Shown: positions 34,772 through 43,953 of the stretch, piece after piece
Numbering within the stretch: position 1 is the first letter of the stretch
Layout of the letters: each line of letters begins with the position of its first letter
Source of the DNA: Palsa-506 sp963709075
Lineage (GTDB): Bacteria; Actinomycetota; Actinomycetes; Streptosporangiales; Streptosporangiaceae
Direction of reading: 5' to 3'
Assembly (NCBI GenBank): GCA_963709075.1
Contig: CAVPUY010000005.1
Coordinates: 434,001 to 498,000, forward strand
DNA: 64,000 nucleotides
Notes under the pieces: generated by a model
Seen by the model: only the letters and a program-made list of their open reading frames with translations
What the model was told of the DNA's origin: nothing
Databases searched by the model: none
Made by a program: the position numbers and the translations under genes

Positions 34772-35443
34772 ATGACGTCACTTCACCGCCATCTCCGGCG
34801 GATGGCCGCCGCGGCGGCGCTCGGCGGCATGGCCACGGTGTCCGCGGCCTGCAGTTCGAGCCCCGGCCATGCCGTCGGGCCGGCTGCGAAGACGACGGTC
34901 ACCGCCACCATCACGGCGGCGCCGACAGCGACCGCGTCCGCCTCGCCCACGCAGCCGGCGACCGCGACCGGCTCGCCGGCCCCGACGCCGACTCCCACCT
35001 CAACCGGTCTCGCGCCGTGCTCCACTTCCGCACTCAAAGTTGCGATCGGACAGGGAAACGGCGCAGCCGGCAGCAGCTACTACCCGCTCGACTTCAGCAA
35101 TGTCTCCGGCACCGCATGCACGCTGTTCGGCTACCCCGGCGTCTCGTTCGTGACCGGCATCGGCGGCCGCCAGATCGGCCACGCCGCGAGCAGGAACCCC
35201 GCATTCACCAGCGAGTCCGTCACCATGCCGGCGGGCGGTGTCGTGCATGCCACGCTGCAGGTGGTCGATGCGGACAACTTCCCGAACCCGGCCTGCCACC
35301 GGGTGACCGCGCACTGGCTGAAGATCTACCCGCCGAACCAGACGGCCCCGCTCTACCTGAGTTTCACCGCGCTGGCTTGCACGCGGCGGGCCAGGTCGGT
35401 CAGCATCCTGGCGGTCGAGGCAGTCCGGCCGGGCAGTTCCTGA
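34772..35443 (+). CDS. DUF4232 lipoprotein, copy 1
   Basis: The 223-residue protein has a signal peptide (RRMAAAAALGGMATVSAAC) ending in a lipobox-like VSAAC, a Thr/Pro/Ala-rich linker and a DUF4232 domain: STSALKVAIGQGNGAAGSSY, PLDFSNVSGTACTLFGYPGV, HATLQVVDADNFPNPACHRV. DUF4232 proteins are surface lipoproteins of actinomycetes with unknown function. The ATG at 34772 follows GAGGGG. A second copy lies 112 bases downstream. Confidence 0.85.
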   Translation: MTSLHRHLRRMAAAAALGGMATVSAACSSSPGHAVGPAAKTTVTATITAAPTATASASPTQPATATGSPAPTPTPTSTGLAPCSTSALKVAIGQGNGAAGSSYYPLDFSNVSGTACTLFGYPGVSFVTGIGGRQIGHAASRNPAFTSESVTMPAGGVVHATLQVVDADNFPNPACHRVTAHWLKIYPPNQTAPLYLSFTALACTRRARSVSILAVEAVRPGSS

Positions 35444-35460
35444 CCACGCCGAACCCCCTC

Positions 35461-35478
35461 CGTGACAGTATCGTCACG
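35461..35478 (+). terminator. CGTGAC-N6-GTCACG dyad between the two DUF4232 genes
   Basis: A perfect 6-bp inverted repeat with a 6-base spacer (AGTATC) sits 17 bases after the first DUF4232 stop. It could be a short terminator or an operator for the second gene. Confidence 0.35.
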
Positions 35479-35555
35479 TTCCGAACAACCCCGGGCAGCG
35501 TGGCTGCGTCCTATCAGGCGTAGGCCGCTACCCCGGTCAGCGAGAGGGCCGACTG

Positions 35556-36206
35556 ATGAGGTTACGTATTCCGCACGATCCGCGTTCGCGTCCACGTCCG
35601 TGTCCTGGCCAGCGGCGGCGTGCCGCAGCCGCGGCGGGCGCCGCCGCCCTTATCGCGGCCGGCCTCGCCGCCTGCGGCTCCCCGGCGGCCGGATCCCCGG
35701 CGGCCGGCGGCTCGGCCGCCGGTCCCTCGGCCGGCGCCCGGGGCGCGGCCGCTGCGGCCCCCTGCACAGCCTCCGGGCTGCGAGTGAGCGTGGACGCCAG
35801 CGCGGCCGGCTCGGCGGCCGGAAGCACCTACTATCCGATTGACTTCACCAACGCCTCGGGCGCCACCTGCCGCCTGGACGGCTTCCCGGCAGCCTGGTTC
35901 GCCACATCCGCTGGCCGGCGAATCGGCGACGCAGCGTACTGGGACCACGGCGTCAGTACTCGACCGGTGCGGCTCACCCCCGGCGCCACAGCGCATGCCT
36001 GGCTGCAGGTCACCGATGCGGCCAACTTCCCGGCGAAAGCATGCCGCCCGGTCACCGCGCACATGCTGCTCATCCGCGCGCCCGGGGCGGCAGGCACCAG
36101 CCTGGTCCGGCGCGCGTTCCCGGCCTGCGCGGCGGCCATGCCCGGCCACGGCATCCTCCGCGTCCTGCCCGTCGAGCCAGGGCGGGGCAACCGCGGCGCC
36201 GCGTAG
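35556..36206 (+). CDS. DUF4232 lipoprotein, copy 2
   Basis: The 216-residue protein has an Arg-rich start, a hydrophobic segment ending in LAAC (lipobox, near residue 40), an Ala/Gly/Ser linker and the DUF4232 domain: STYYPIDFTNASGATCRLDG, FPAAWFATSAGRRIGD, HAWLQVTDAANFPAKACRPV. The shared pattern with copy 1 (SxYYPxDFxNxSGxxCxL, LQVxDAxNFPxxACxxV) indicates tandem duplication. RR residues before the hydrophobic core would allow Tat export, but this is not certain. Confidence 0.85.
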   Translation: MRLRIPHDPRSRPRPCPGQRRRAAAAAGAAALIAAGLAACGSPAAGSPAAGGSAAGPSAGARGAAAAAPCTASGLRVSVDASAAGSAAGSTYYPIDFTNASGATCRLDGFPAAWFATSAGRRIGDAAYWDHGVSTRPVRLTPGATAHAWLQVTDAANFPAKACRPVTAHMLLIRAPGAAGTSLVRRAFPACAAAMPGHGILRVLPVEPGRGNRGAA

Positions 36207-36294
36207 CGCGAAATCGGCCGGCCCGGCTGCGCACCGGGATCCGCTTTCGGGCGGTGAGCAGGGAAGCTGCCGATGATCCGGTAGCTTCCTGGGC

Positions 36295-37827
36295 ATGGAC
36301 GATCTGAACCCGAGGCTGCGCGCCGTCTGTGACCTCAACATGGCCGAGATGCGCGAGTACAGCGGGCGGCACGAGTACGACGGCCGGCTCCAGGACCTGT
36401 CCCCGGCGGGGGTGCGCGATGGCCTGAGCCGGCTTGCCGCCGCGGCAGCGGCCGGGCCGCGACTGGACGACCCGCACGACGAGGCGCAGCTTGCCACCTT
36501 CGAGGAACATAGCCGGTTGTCGCTGGGCAAGCTTGAGCTGCACCGCCGCAGCCCGGCTCCGCACCTGGCCGCGATGGACCTGGCTTGTTACGACCGGGAC
36601 TACGGGCCGGCCCAGGACCGCGAGCGCGCCCGGCTGGCCCACCTTGCGGCGTGGCCGCAGGCAGCCGAGGCGGCCATCGATGCGCTTGACCAGGTCAGCG
36701 CGCCGGTGGCGACCGCGCTGGCCGGCGCCGTCCGCGGGCTCGTGGCCGGGATTCCGGGGACGGCAGACGGCCGGGCACGGGAGGCCGCGCTCGCCGCCCA
36801 TGCCCGGCTGGTGGGGCACGTCGATGACGCGGCCGCGCACGGAGCTGCGGACGCCGCCCTGGGCAGCGCCGCACTGGCCGCACTGATGAGCAGCGCCGAG
36901 GGGGTGCAGGTCGACCTGGGCGAGCTCGGCGAGCGGGCCGACGCCGAGCGGGACCGGCTCAGCGGGCTGCTCGCCGAGAGCTGCGCGCGGGTGGACCCGG
37001 GCCGGCCGCCGCTGGCGGTAGCGCGCGAACTGGTCCGCGATCACCCGGATACCGAGGGGGTCATGGACGCGGCCAGGTACTGGACAGCGCGGGTGATCGA
37101 GTTCACCAGGGACCGGGACCTGGTGCCCTACCAGGACGGGGAGTGCCTGGTCGGGCTGGCTCCCGAGGCGCGCAGATGGGCGATGGCGATGATGTCGCCG
37201 GCTGCTCCCGGCGAGCCGGAAGGGCCGTCGTGGTACCACATCACGCCGCCGGACCCGTCCTGGCCTGACCAGGAAGCGCAGGAATGGCTGGAGGTATTCA
37301 GCGCCACCACGCTGCCAAGCATCACCGCGCACGAGGTCGCGCCCGGGCACTTCTCGCACGGCCGGGCGATCCGCCGCGCGCCTGACGGGGTACGGCGTAC
37401 GCTGCACTCGCAGGCGTTCGTCGAGGGCTGGGCGCACTATGCGGAGGAGCTGTGCGTCGAGGAGGGATTCTGCGCCGATGACCCTAGGTTCGCGATCGGG
37501 GTCTGGCTCGAGGCGCTGGTCCGGGTCACCAGGCTCGCCTGCGCCATCGGGCTGCACGCTGCCGGGATGACCGTGCAGGAAGGTGCCCGCAGGTTCGAGG
37601 CAGATACCCACCTGACGGGGCCAGCCGCGCTTTCCGAGGCGCGCCGTGCGACATTCGACCCGACTTACGGCCGGTACACCTGGGGCAAGCTGGAGATCAT
37701 GGACCTACGCGACCGGGCCAGGAAAACGTGGGGGGCTGGCTTCTCGCTGCGCCGCTTCCACACGGCGATGCTGAGCCTCGGCTCGCCGCCGCTCGGGCTG
37801 CTGAACACCGCTGTCGAGCGCGGCTGA
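36295..37827 (+). CDS. DUF885 family putative metallopeptidase
   Basis: The 510-residue protein has the DUF885 hallmarks: TLPSITAHEVAPGHFSHGRA (HExxPGH zinc-type motif near residue 350), FVEGWAHYAEELCVEEGF (the downstream Glu ligand) and TFDPTYGRYTWGKLEIMDLR near the end. There is no signal peptide, so it is probably cytoplasmic. Substrates of the family are largely unknown. A strong AGGAxx ribosome site is not seen before the ATG. Confidence 0.88.
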   Translation: MDDLNPRLRAVCDLNMAEMREYSGRHEYDGRLQDLSPAGVRDGLSRLAAAAAAGPRLDDPHDEAQLATFEEHSRLSLGKLELHRRSPAPHLAAMDLACYDRDYGPAQDRERARLAHLAAWPQAAEAAIDALDQVSAPVATALAGAVRGLVAGIPGTADGRAREAALAAHARLVGHVDDAAAHGAADAALGSAALAALMSSAEGVQVDLGELGERADAERDRLSGLLAESCARVDPGRPPLAVARELVRDHPDTEGVMDAARYWTARVIEFTRDRDLVPYQDGECLVGLAPEARRWAMAMMSPAAPGEPEGPSWYHITPPDPSWPDQEAQEWLEVFSATTLPSITAHEVAPGHFSHGRAIRRAPDGVRRTLHSQAFVEGWAHYAEELCVEEGFCADDPRFAIGVWLEALVRVTRLACAIGLHAAGMTVQEGARRFEADTHLTGPAALSEARRATFDPTYGRYTWGKLEIMDLRDRARKTWGAGFSLRRFHTAMLSLGSPPLGLLNTAVERG

Positions 37828-37855
37828 CGCCGCCAGGAACGGCCCCGCGGCCGGG

Positions 37856-38563
37856 CTAGTCCGGCGCGGCCGGGAAATCGCCGGGCACCACGAAGCCGGC
37901 CTCATAGGCCATGATCACCGCCTGCACCCGGTCGCGGAGGCCGAGCTTGGCGAGCACGTGGCCGATGTGCGTCTTGACGGTCGCCTCGCTGACGAACAGG
38001 GCCACGGCGATCTCGGCGTTGCTCCGGCCGCGGGCGACCTGCAGCAGGATGTCGCGCTCGCGCGCGGTGAGCGAGGCCAGCAGCGACGGCGACGGCGCCA
38101 CGGCAGGCGGCCGGCGCGCGAACGCCTCGATCAGCCGGCGGGTAACCGTCGGCGCGAGCAGGGCGTTGCCGGCCGCGGCGGCCCGCACGGCCGCGATCAG
38201 GTCGTGCCGCGGCGCGTCCTTCAGCAGGAATCCGCAGGCGCCGGCCCGCAGCGCCTCGTAGACGTAGTCATCAAGATCGAAGGTGGTCAGCATTACCACC
38301 TTGGGGGCGGCGCCCGAGCCAGCGCTGGTGATCAGCCGGGTCGCCTGCAGCCCGTCCATCTCGGGCATCCGCACATCCATCAGCACCACGTCCGGGGTGC
38401 TGGCCGCCGCGGCAGCTACCGCCTGGGCGCCGTCGGCCGCCTCGCCGACGACGGTGATGCCGTCGGCCGCCTCCAGAATGACGCAGAAGCCCGACCTGAC
38501 AAGCTCCTGGTCGTCGACGACGAGGACACGGATGGCTTCCGGCGCCGTGCTGCCCGCGGTCAT
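37856..38563 (-). CDS. NarL/LuxR-family response regulator
   Basis: The 235-residue protein has a receiver domain (RVLVVDDQELVRSGF, phospho-acceptor Asp in VVLMDVRMPEMDGL, VVMLTTFDLDDYVYEALRAG, LLKDAP lysine) and a LuxR-type HTH (LTARERDILLQVARGRSNAE, VSEATVKTHIGHVLAKLGLR). Its ATG overlaps the stop of the kinase gene (ATGA), so the two form a two-component system. Target genes are unknown. Confidence 0.95.
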   Translation of the reverse strand: MTAGSTAPEAIRVLVVDDQELVRSGFCVILEAADGITVVGEAADGAQAVAAAAASTPDVVLMDVRMPEMDGLQATRLITSAGSGAAPKVVMLTTFDLDDYVYEALRAGACGFLLKDAPRHDLIAAVRAAAAGNALLAPTVTRRLIEAFARRPPAVAPSPSLLASLTARERDILLQVARGRSNAEIAVALFVSEATVKTHIGHVLAKLGLRDRVQAVIMAYEAGFVVPGDFPAAPD

Positions 38564-39759
38564 CGGGCCGGCAGCCTGGCAGTGACGGCGAAGCCGCCCA
38601 TCCCGGTCGGCCCGGTGGTCAGGCTGCCGCCGCACGAGGCGACCCGCTCGGCGATGCCAGCCAGGCCGAAGCCGCCCTGGCCAAGACGGGCCGCAGATCC
38701 TGACCCGGCCGGGCCGGTCGCGGCCCCGTTCACGCGCGCGCTGCCGCCGGTCGCCGGCCCGGAGTCCGCGACCGAAACGGTGATGTAGCCGGGCTCGTAG
38801 CACAAGGTCACGCCGGCCGAGGCAGCCGGGGCGTGCCGCATCGTATTGGTCAGGGCCTCCTGCACAATCCGGTAAGCCGTCACGTCAATGCCGGGCGCCA
38901 GCGGGTACGGCGTTCCCTCCAGGCGGAAGTCGACAGGCACCCCGGCACCCCGGACCTTCTCCAGCACCGCGCTGAGCTCTCCTAGCGACGGTGACGGCTC
39001 GGTCTGCAGCTCCTCGGCCGGGCTGCGCAGCACGCCGAGTAGGCGCCGTAGCTCGGTCAGCGCCTGCCTGGCCGTGTCCCCGATGATCTCCACGGAGCGC
39101 CTGGCGTCGGCCGGATGACCGGGCAGCAGCGACGCGGCCGCCTCCGCCTGGACCGCCATCAGGCTGACGTGGTGGGCCACGACGTCGTGCAGTTCGCGCG
39201 CGATCCTGGCCCGCTCCATCGCGGCGGACCGCGAGGATTCACGGTCCCGGTCCGACTCGGCCAGGGCAGCGCGGGCCTCGACCTCGTCGATGTACGCCCG
39301 CCTGGTACTGGACAGGAGGCCCGCCGTCCCGGCGACGACGAAGATAAGGGCGGCCACGACGAAGTCGTACGGCTCATTGTGACCGGGCGCTAGCTGCGAC
39401 GTCGTGATCCCGGCCAGCGCGATGGCGGAGATGAGCAGCCGGGTGCGCGGCCCGGAGCGCTCCATCGCCGTGTAGAACGCGATGGCCGGGCCGAGCGGAA
39501 GGGGCGCATAGCCGAGGCCGATCAGGTCGTATGCCACCCGGGCGGAGCCGATCAAGGCAAGGACCGCGACCGGATGCGACCGGCGCCAGATCAGCGGGAT
39601 GTTCTGCGCGACGAGCAGCACGATCGCCCAGCCGAGCGGATGCAGATGGTCGCGGTACACGAGCAGCACGGCCAGGTCGGCAACGGTCAGCGCGAGCGCG
39701 AGGGTGACGTCCTGCAGTCGCGGGCTGCGCACCGCTGCCCTGGCCGAGACCCATGTCAC
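38560..39759 (-). CDS. NarL-type sensor histidine kinase
   Basis: The 399-residue protein has four to five N-terminal membrane segments (DVTLALALTVADLAVLLVY, LGWAIVLLVAQNIPL, FVVAALIFVVAGTAGLLSS), the HisKA_3 box ARIARELHDVVAHHVSLMAV with the phosphorylated His, and a HATPase domain (YRIVQEALTNTMRHAP, GGFGLAGIAERVASCGG). There is no large extracellular domain, so it probably senses membrane or intramembrane cues. GTG start. Confidence 0.94.
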   Translation of the reverse strand: MTWVSARAAVRSPRLQDVTLALALTVADLAVLLVYRDHLHPLGWAIVLLVAQNIPLIWRRSHPVAVLALIGSARVAYDLIGLGYAPLPLGPAIAFYTAMERSGPRTRLLISAIALAGITTSQLAPGHNEPYDFVVAALIFVVAGTAGLLSSTRRAYIDEVEARAALAESDRDRESSRSAAMERARIARELHDVVAHHVSLMAVQAEAAASLLPGHPADARRSVEIIGDTARQALTELRRLLGVLRSPAEELQTEPSPSLGELSAVLEKVRGAGVPVDFRLEGTPYPLAPGIDVTAYRIVQEALTNTMRHAPAASAGVTLCYEPGYITVSVADSGPATGGSARVNGAATGPAGSGSAARLGQGGFGLAGIAERVASCGGSLTTGPTGMGGFAVTARLPAR

Positions 39760-39936
39760 AAACCGATCGTATGGCCGGCTTCGTCAGGCGGGATCCCCCG
39801 CGCGGCCGATCTGCCGCCTGCGACCTCCGGCGGAGTCCGGGCCGCGCGGCCAGCTCGATCTAGGCCAGGCGGCGTAGGCCCTGATTGGCCGCCGCGGGCG
39901 ATGCGGTTGCCGCCCGGCAGAGACACGATTACTGGT

Positions 39937-41514
39937 ATGAAGCTCCGGATGGCCGGCGACCGGCCCGAATCAGACTGCACCGCAATACCGCCGCCTGAGC
40001 CCGGCCAGGCCGGGCGCTCAGCCCGCGCCGCACGGCCCGTGCCCGTGGCCGGGATCGCCCTGATCGCCGCCGCTGCCGTCGGTCTCGAGCTAGCGGTCAG
40101 CGCCCGCTACGGCTACCACAGGGACGAGCTCTACTTCCTCGCCGCCGGGCAGCACCTGGCCTTCGGCTACGTGGACCAGCCGGCGATCACGCCGCTGCTC
40201 GCGCGGTTTTCCACGACGGTATTCGGCAACTCGCTGGTCGGGCTCCGCCTCATCCCGGCGCTGATGCTGGCCGCGCTGATCGTGATCACCGCGACGCTGA
40301 GCCGGATGCTCGGGGCGGGCCGGACCGGCCAGCTGCTGGCGGCGCTCGCGGCCGCGACGTGTGCTGAGTACCTCGCGACGATGCACCTGATGTCCACCAC
40401 TGACCCGGACTTCCTGTTCTGGGCCATCATGTTCCTGCTCGTGGCGCGGCTGCTCGTCAGCGGGGACCGGCGGTGGTGGCTGGCGATCGGCTGCTGCGCC
40501 GGGATCGGCGCCAGCGCCAAGTGGAACATCGGCTTCCTCGTCGCTGCCCTCGCCGCTGGCTTCATCGTTACCCCGGCCAGGACCCTGCTGAGGAGCCGTT
40601 ACCTGCTGGCTGGCGCCGCCGCCGCGGCTGCCCTCGCCGCACCGGACGTGATCTGGCAGGCCGCGCACGGCTGGCCGAACCTGGCCGTGTTCCACGTGCT
40701 GCAGAGTGCTGCCTGGCACAACCGGGCCACGTACTGGCAGGCACAGGTTCTGTTTACCGGCGTGGCGCTCGCCCCCATCTGGATCACCGGCCTGGTGTGG
40801 TCGCTGCGCAGCGAGGCTGCGCGGCGCTTCCGGCCGGTCGCGATCGCCTGCGCCATCGAGCTGGTCCTGATCTTCGCGCTGGGCGGGAAGCCCTACTACA
40901 ACGGCGCCATCTTCGTCTTCCTGTTCGCCGCAGGCTCGGTGCCGCTTGAGCGGTGGCTGTCCGGGCGCAGGCCGCTGGCCGGCCGGATCTCCGCCACTGC
41001 CCTGATGACCACCGCCATGCTGGCCTCGGCCGCGGTTGCGGTGCCGATCGCGCTCCCCGTGCTGCCCGCCAGGACGCTGCACTCGGTACCGCTGCAGAAG
41101 ATCAACTACGACCTCGGCGAGACCATCGCGTGGCCCAGGCTCGTTGCGCTCGTGGCGCGCGAATACCGTGCGCTGCCAGCGCCGCAGCGGCAGCGGACGA
41201 CGATCCTGGCCGGCAACTACGGCGAGGCGGGGGCGATCGCCCGGTACGGCTCCCAGTTCGGCCTGCCGCAGGTGTACAGCGGCCATAACAACTTCTGGTT
41301 CTGGGGACCGCCGCCTGCCGCCGATACCTCGGCCGTGGTGGTGGCCATGGATCCGGCGTTCCTCCGCCGCGAGTTCCGCTCGGTCCGGCGGGTGGCCACG
41401 TTCCACAACGGCCTCGGCGTCAGTGATGACGAGCAAGGAGCGCAGGTCTTCGTCGTCAGCGGCCTGCGGTCCACCTGGGCGCAGGCATGGCCGGCCTTCC
41501 GCGCCTTCTCCTGA
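39937..41514 (+). CDS. GT39-type (PMT/ArnT-like) membrane glycosyltransferase
   Basis: The ~525-residue protein has about ten to eleven hydrophobic segments. The first loop, RYGYHRDELYFLAAGQHLAF, then GYVDQPAITPLLARF, is typical of GT-C fold family 39 enzymes with the Asp/Glu catalytic pair. STTDPDFLFWAIMFLLVARL follows. Such enzymes transfer sugars from polyprenyl phosphates to proteins or lipids outside the membrane. The C-terminal soluble part contains NYGEAGAIARYGSQFGLPQV. Acceptor and donor are unknown. The ATG at 39937 has no strong ribosome site; 39949 is an alternative. Confidence 0.85.
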   Translation: MKLRMAGDRPESDCTAIPPPEPGQAGRSARAARPVPVAGIALIAAAAVGLELAVSARYGYHRDELYFLAAGQHLAFGYVDQPAITPLLARFSTTVFGNSLVGLRLIPALMLAALIVITATLSRMLGAGRTGQLLAALAAATCAEYLATMHLMSTTDPDFLFWAIMFLLVARLLVSGDRRWWLAIGCCAGIGASAKWNIGFLVAALAAGFIVTPARTLLRSRYLLAGAAAAAALAAPDVIWQAAHGWPNLAVFHVLQSAAWHNRATYWQAQVLFTGVALAPIWITGLVWSLRSEAARRFRPVAIACAIELVLIFALGGKPYYNGAIFVFLFAAGSVPLERWLSGRRPLAGRISATALMTTAMLASAAVAVPIALPVLPARTLHSVPLQKINYDLGETIAWPRLVALVAREYRALPAPQRQRTTILAGNYGEAGAIARYGSQFGLPQVYSGHNNFWFWGPPPAADTSAVVVAMDPAFLRREFRSVRRVATFHNGLGVSDDEQGAQVFVVSGLRSTWAQAWPAFRAFS

Positions 41515-41590
41515 CCGGCCGTGAGACCATGGGCCCGGCCGGAAACCGAAACGAAGGTAGCGAGCATGCTGGGAACTGGCGTCCCGCGCC

Positions 41591-42113
41591 GTGGCCGCCC
41601 CGGGCGGCGCCGTGGCCGCCCCGCGCCGGGCGCCCGCGGCCGGCCCGGCGGCGGCCGGCCTCGCCGTGACGGCCTGCGCCGTCGCGGGCGGGGGACTGCT
41701 GGCCGGCTGCGCTCAGGCAGCCAGCGCGACCACGCCGATCCAAGTCGGCACGGTCGCGATTCCGCAGCCGGCCGCAGGCGGCACCAGCACCGACGCCTAC
41801 CTGGTCATCCAGAATCACGGTCCTGCCGACCGGCTGATCTCCGCCCGGACGAGCGAGGGCGGCCGGATCACCTTCCGCGGGCCGGCCAGGGGCGGATCGG
41901 GCATCAGCATGCGGACAGTGCCTGACATCGGAATCCCCGCCAGGACCACGGTTCGTTTCGTGCCCAACGGTTTCCATCTCCTGATCGCTGACGCGGGGCG
42001 GCTGCGCGGTGGCACCGAGATCACCCTGAAGCTGGACTTCGCCCGGGCCGGCTGCGATCCCGGTGCAGGCCGAGGTCACCAACCCGCAAACTGGCGGCGG
42101 CAGCTATTTCTGA
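41591..42113 (+). CDS. PCuAC-like lipoprotein, one or two frameshifts
   Basis: A long hydrophobic N-terminus ends in a clear lipobox, GGGLLAGC. The mature part resembles the copper chaperone PCu(A)C fold: DAYLVIQNHGPADRLISART, GISMRTVPDIGIPARTTVRF, PNGFHLLIAD. Only part of the canonical H-M-H-M copper site is seen: one Met and one His remain, while the first His is missing and the last Met is Leu. Near 42050 one extra T breaks the frame; the shifted frame ends TNPQTGGGSYF at 42113, a natural C-terminus. A true start may be the ATG at 41566 with a further frame change. Confidence 0.7.
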
Positions 42114-42119
42114 GCGGCG

Positions 42120-42260
42120 GCAGCCACCTCCCGGACGGCGGCAGCCACCTCCGGACGGCGGCAGCCACCTCCGGACGGCGGCAGCCACCTCCGGACGGCG
42201 GCAGCCACCTCCGGACGGCGGCAGCCACCTCCGGACGGCGGCAGCCACTTCCGGACGGCG
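42120..42260 (+). repeat. seven-copy 20-bp tandem repeat downstream of the PCuAC-like gene
   Basis: The unit GCAGCCACCTCCGGACGGCG occurs seven times; five copies are identical, the first has one extra C and the last one T change. The 20-base period is not a multiple of three and the array starts 7 bases after the likely stop codon, so it is probably non-coding. The high identity suggests recent expansion. Confidence 0.9.
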
Positions 42261-42309
42261 GCCGCCACTGGGCGGCAGCTACCGCTGGACGCCGCAGCTA
42301 ATCCGCCGG

Positions 42310-43229
42310 CTAGCAGCGCGGGTCGGCCGGCTGCACCTGGGCACAGGTTCGCGGCGCCGGCGCCGTCAGGACCAGGTGCTGAGCCCGGGCGACGAAGGAG
42401 CCCGGCATCGTCCAGGACCATCTCGGGTCGGCGGCCGCCGTGGCCACCTGGCCCATCGTGAGCGGAGGCAGCGACGCCGGACCTGGCACGTAGTTGACCG
42501 CCCGGATCATCACGCTGACGCCGTCCGCCCGGCGGACCGTGGCCGAGAAGACGTAGCTATAGCCTTGCGCCACCCGGTTGCCGGATCCCAGGCCCGCCAC
42601 GAGCACGAGCTCCTGGACCTTAGCCCCGCCGGGAACCGGGTAGTCACGGCACCCGATGATCGCGCCGTCCGCGGCGCGGGCGCCGGCGCAGCCCGGCAGC
42701 GGCAGTCCGCCCGGCCGGCCCATCTGGACGAGGACGGTTCCCGAATCGACATTCACGTTCGCCGCGGCACTGCCATCCGGCTGCAGGGACGCGGCAATGG
42801 AACTGGCCTGGCGGCGGGCGGGCAGCACGGCCAGCAAGAGGCTGGCGACCGACCGGGCAGTGACCGGAACCTGCGGGCCAGCCTGGGTCTGAGCGGCCAC
42901 AGCCGGCCGTACCCAGTGGAAGCCGCGGCGGCAGCGGTGCATCCGCACGCCGACCCTGGCCGCCCCAGGCCGGCCCCGCTGGCCCGGCTGGCCCGGCCGG
43001 GCATCCTGGCTGGCGCCGGGCCATCAAGCGCGGCGGCCAGTCGCGGGACTCCGGCGGCGAATACAGCCAGCACGGCAACGCACCCGGCGGCCGCCTGCAG
43101 CCGCCGGCGGCGGCGCAGCCTGAGCCCGGCTCGCAGCGCCTCGCCGACCAGCGCGCCCACCGGCGGCTCGTCCGCGCAGGCCACGCGCCGGAGGGCCGCG
43201 CGCACGGCCATTTCGTCGATGTCCTGCAT
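42310..43229 (-). CDS. membrane-anchored partner of the SigE-family sigma factor, one frameshift
   Basis: The protein starts MQDIDEMAVRAALRRVACAD with a short cytoplasmic head, an Arg-rich boundary and one membrane segment (LQAAAGCVAVLAVFAAGVPR). After ASGAG the frame changes between about 42910 and 43000 (long GGCC run) and continues as AVAAQTQAGPQVPVTARSVA to CAQVQPADPRC. The external part is unrecognised. It starts 30 bases after the sigma factor gene. That placement and the topology suggest an anti-sigma-like or sensor partner, but no zinc-binding anti-sigma motif is visible. Confidence 0.65.
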
Positions 43230-43259
43230 CTGGATTCCTGGCTCGCCCTTTCTTGATCG

Positions 43260-43760
43260 TCAGTCAGTTACCCGGAGCTCAGTCAGCGCGTCACCGAGGA
43301 ACAGGCGGAGCCGTTCCAGGGCACGTGAGCTCTGGCTCTTCACGTTCCCCGCGGAGCAGCCGAGCATGGCCGCGACCTGGTCGACGCTCCGGTCTTCCCA
43401 GTAGCGCAGCACGAGCACGGCCCGCGACTTCGGCGTGAGCGAGGCCAGCGCCGCCAGCATCACGATCCTGAGCTCAGTAGTCTCCGGCCCGGTGGGGCGA
43501 TCAGGAACGCCGCCGACCGGGAACTCGGTCCCCTTGCCCTTGCGCCGGGCCGCCAGGTAGCAGTTCACCAGAGTCCGGTGCGAATACGCATACGCGCCCT
43601 CGCCGCTGTTGATGCGGTGCCAGGCCACGAACACCTTCGCCAGCGTGGTCTGGGTGAGGTCCTGCGCCGTATGCCAGTCCCCGCAGAGCAGATAGGCGGT
43701 CCGCCTGAGCCGCGGACCCACCGCGGCGGCGAACTCAATGAACTCCTCGGAAGAATCCAC
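43260..43760 (-). CDS. SigE-family ECF RNA polymerase sigma factor
   Basis: The 166-residue protein has sigma region 2 (FIEFAAAVGPRLRRTAYLLC, WHTAQDLTQTTLAKVFVAWH) and region 4 (LASLTPKSRAVLVLRYWEDR, SVDQVAAMLGCSAGNVKSQS), the actinobacterial SigE-family layout. The membrane protein gene follows in the same direction. It directs RNA polymerase to an unknown regulon. A similar cassette begins at 63282. Confidence 0.93.
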   Translation of the reverse strand: MDSSEEFIEFAAAVGPRLRRTAYLLCGDWHTAQDLTQTTLAKVFVAWHRINSGEGAYAYSHRTLVNCYLAARRKGKGTEFPVGGVPDRPTGPETTELRIVMLAALASLTPKSRAVLVLRYWEDRSVDQVAAMLGCSAGNVKSQSSRALERLRLFLGDALTELRVTD

Positions 43761-43855
43761 TGACGGCCTCTCCTGCCTGCATCCCTACCCAGTAGATGCG
43801 ATGCAGCCGCGCCCGGTTGCAGGCCCGAAGATACACTTGCTGTTGATCACATCGA

Positions 43856-43864
43856 GATATATCG
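43856..43864 (+). promoter_or_regulatory. GATATATCG motif before the second DUF1707 gene
   Basis: The 9-mer GATATATCG, inside ATCGAGATATATCGT, lies 90 bases before the DUF1707 ATG at 43954 in the gap divergent from the sigma factor gene. The same 9-mer precedes the other DUF1707 gene (13553-13561). Confidence 0.4.
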
Positions 43865-43953
43865 TCTTGGTGACAGCATCGGCCTTACTACTTGCTGACA
43901 GCACTAGTCTTGCTACAGCAGTAATGATGCTCGCCGGGGTACGGGAGGAACAG

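Noticed and set aside
42121..42260. Possible CRISPR array in the 20-bp repeats
   Set aside because: There are no spacers between the copies and no cas genes nearby; it is a simple tandem repeat.
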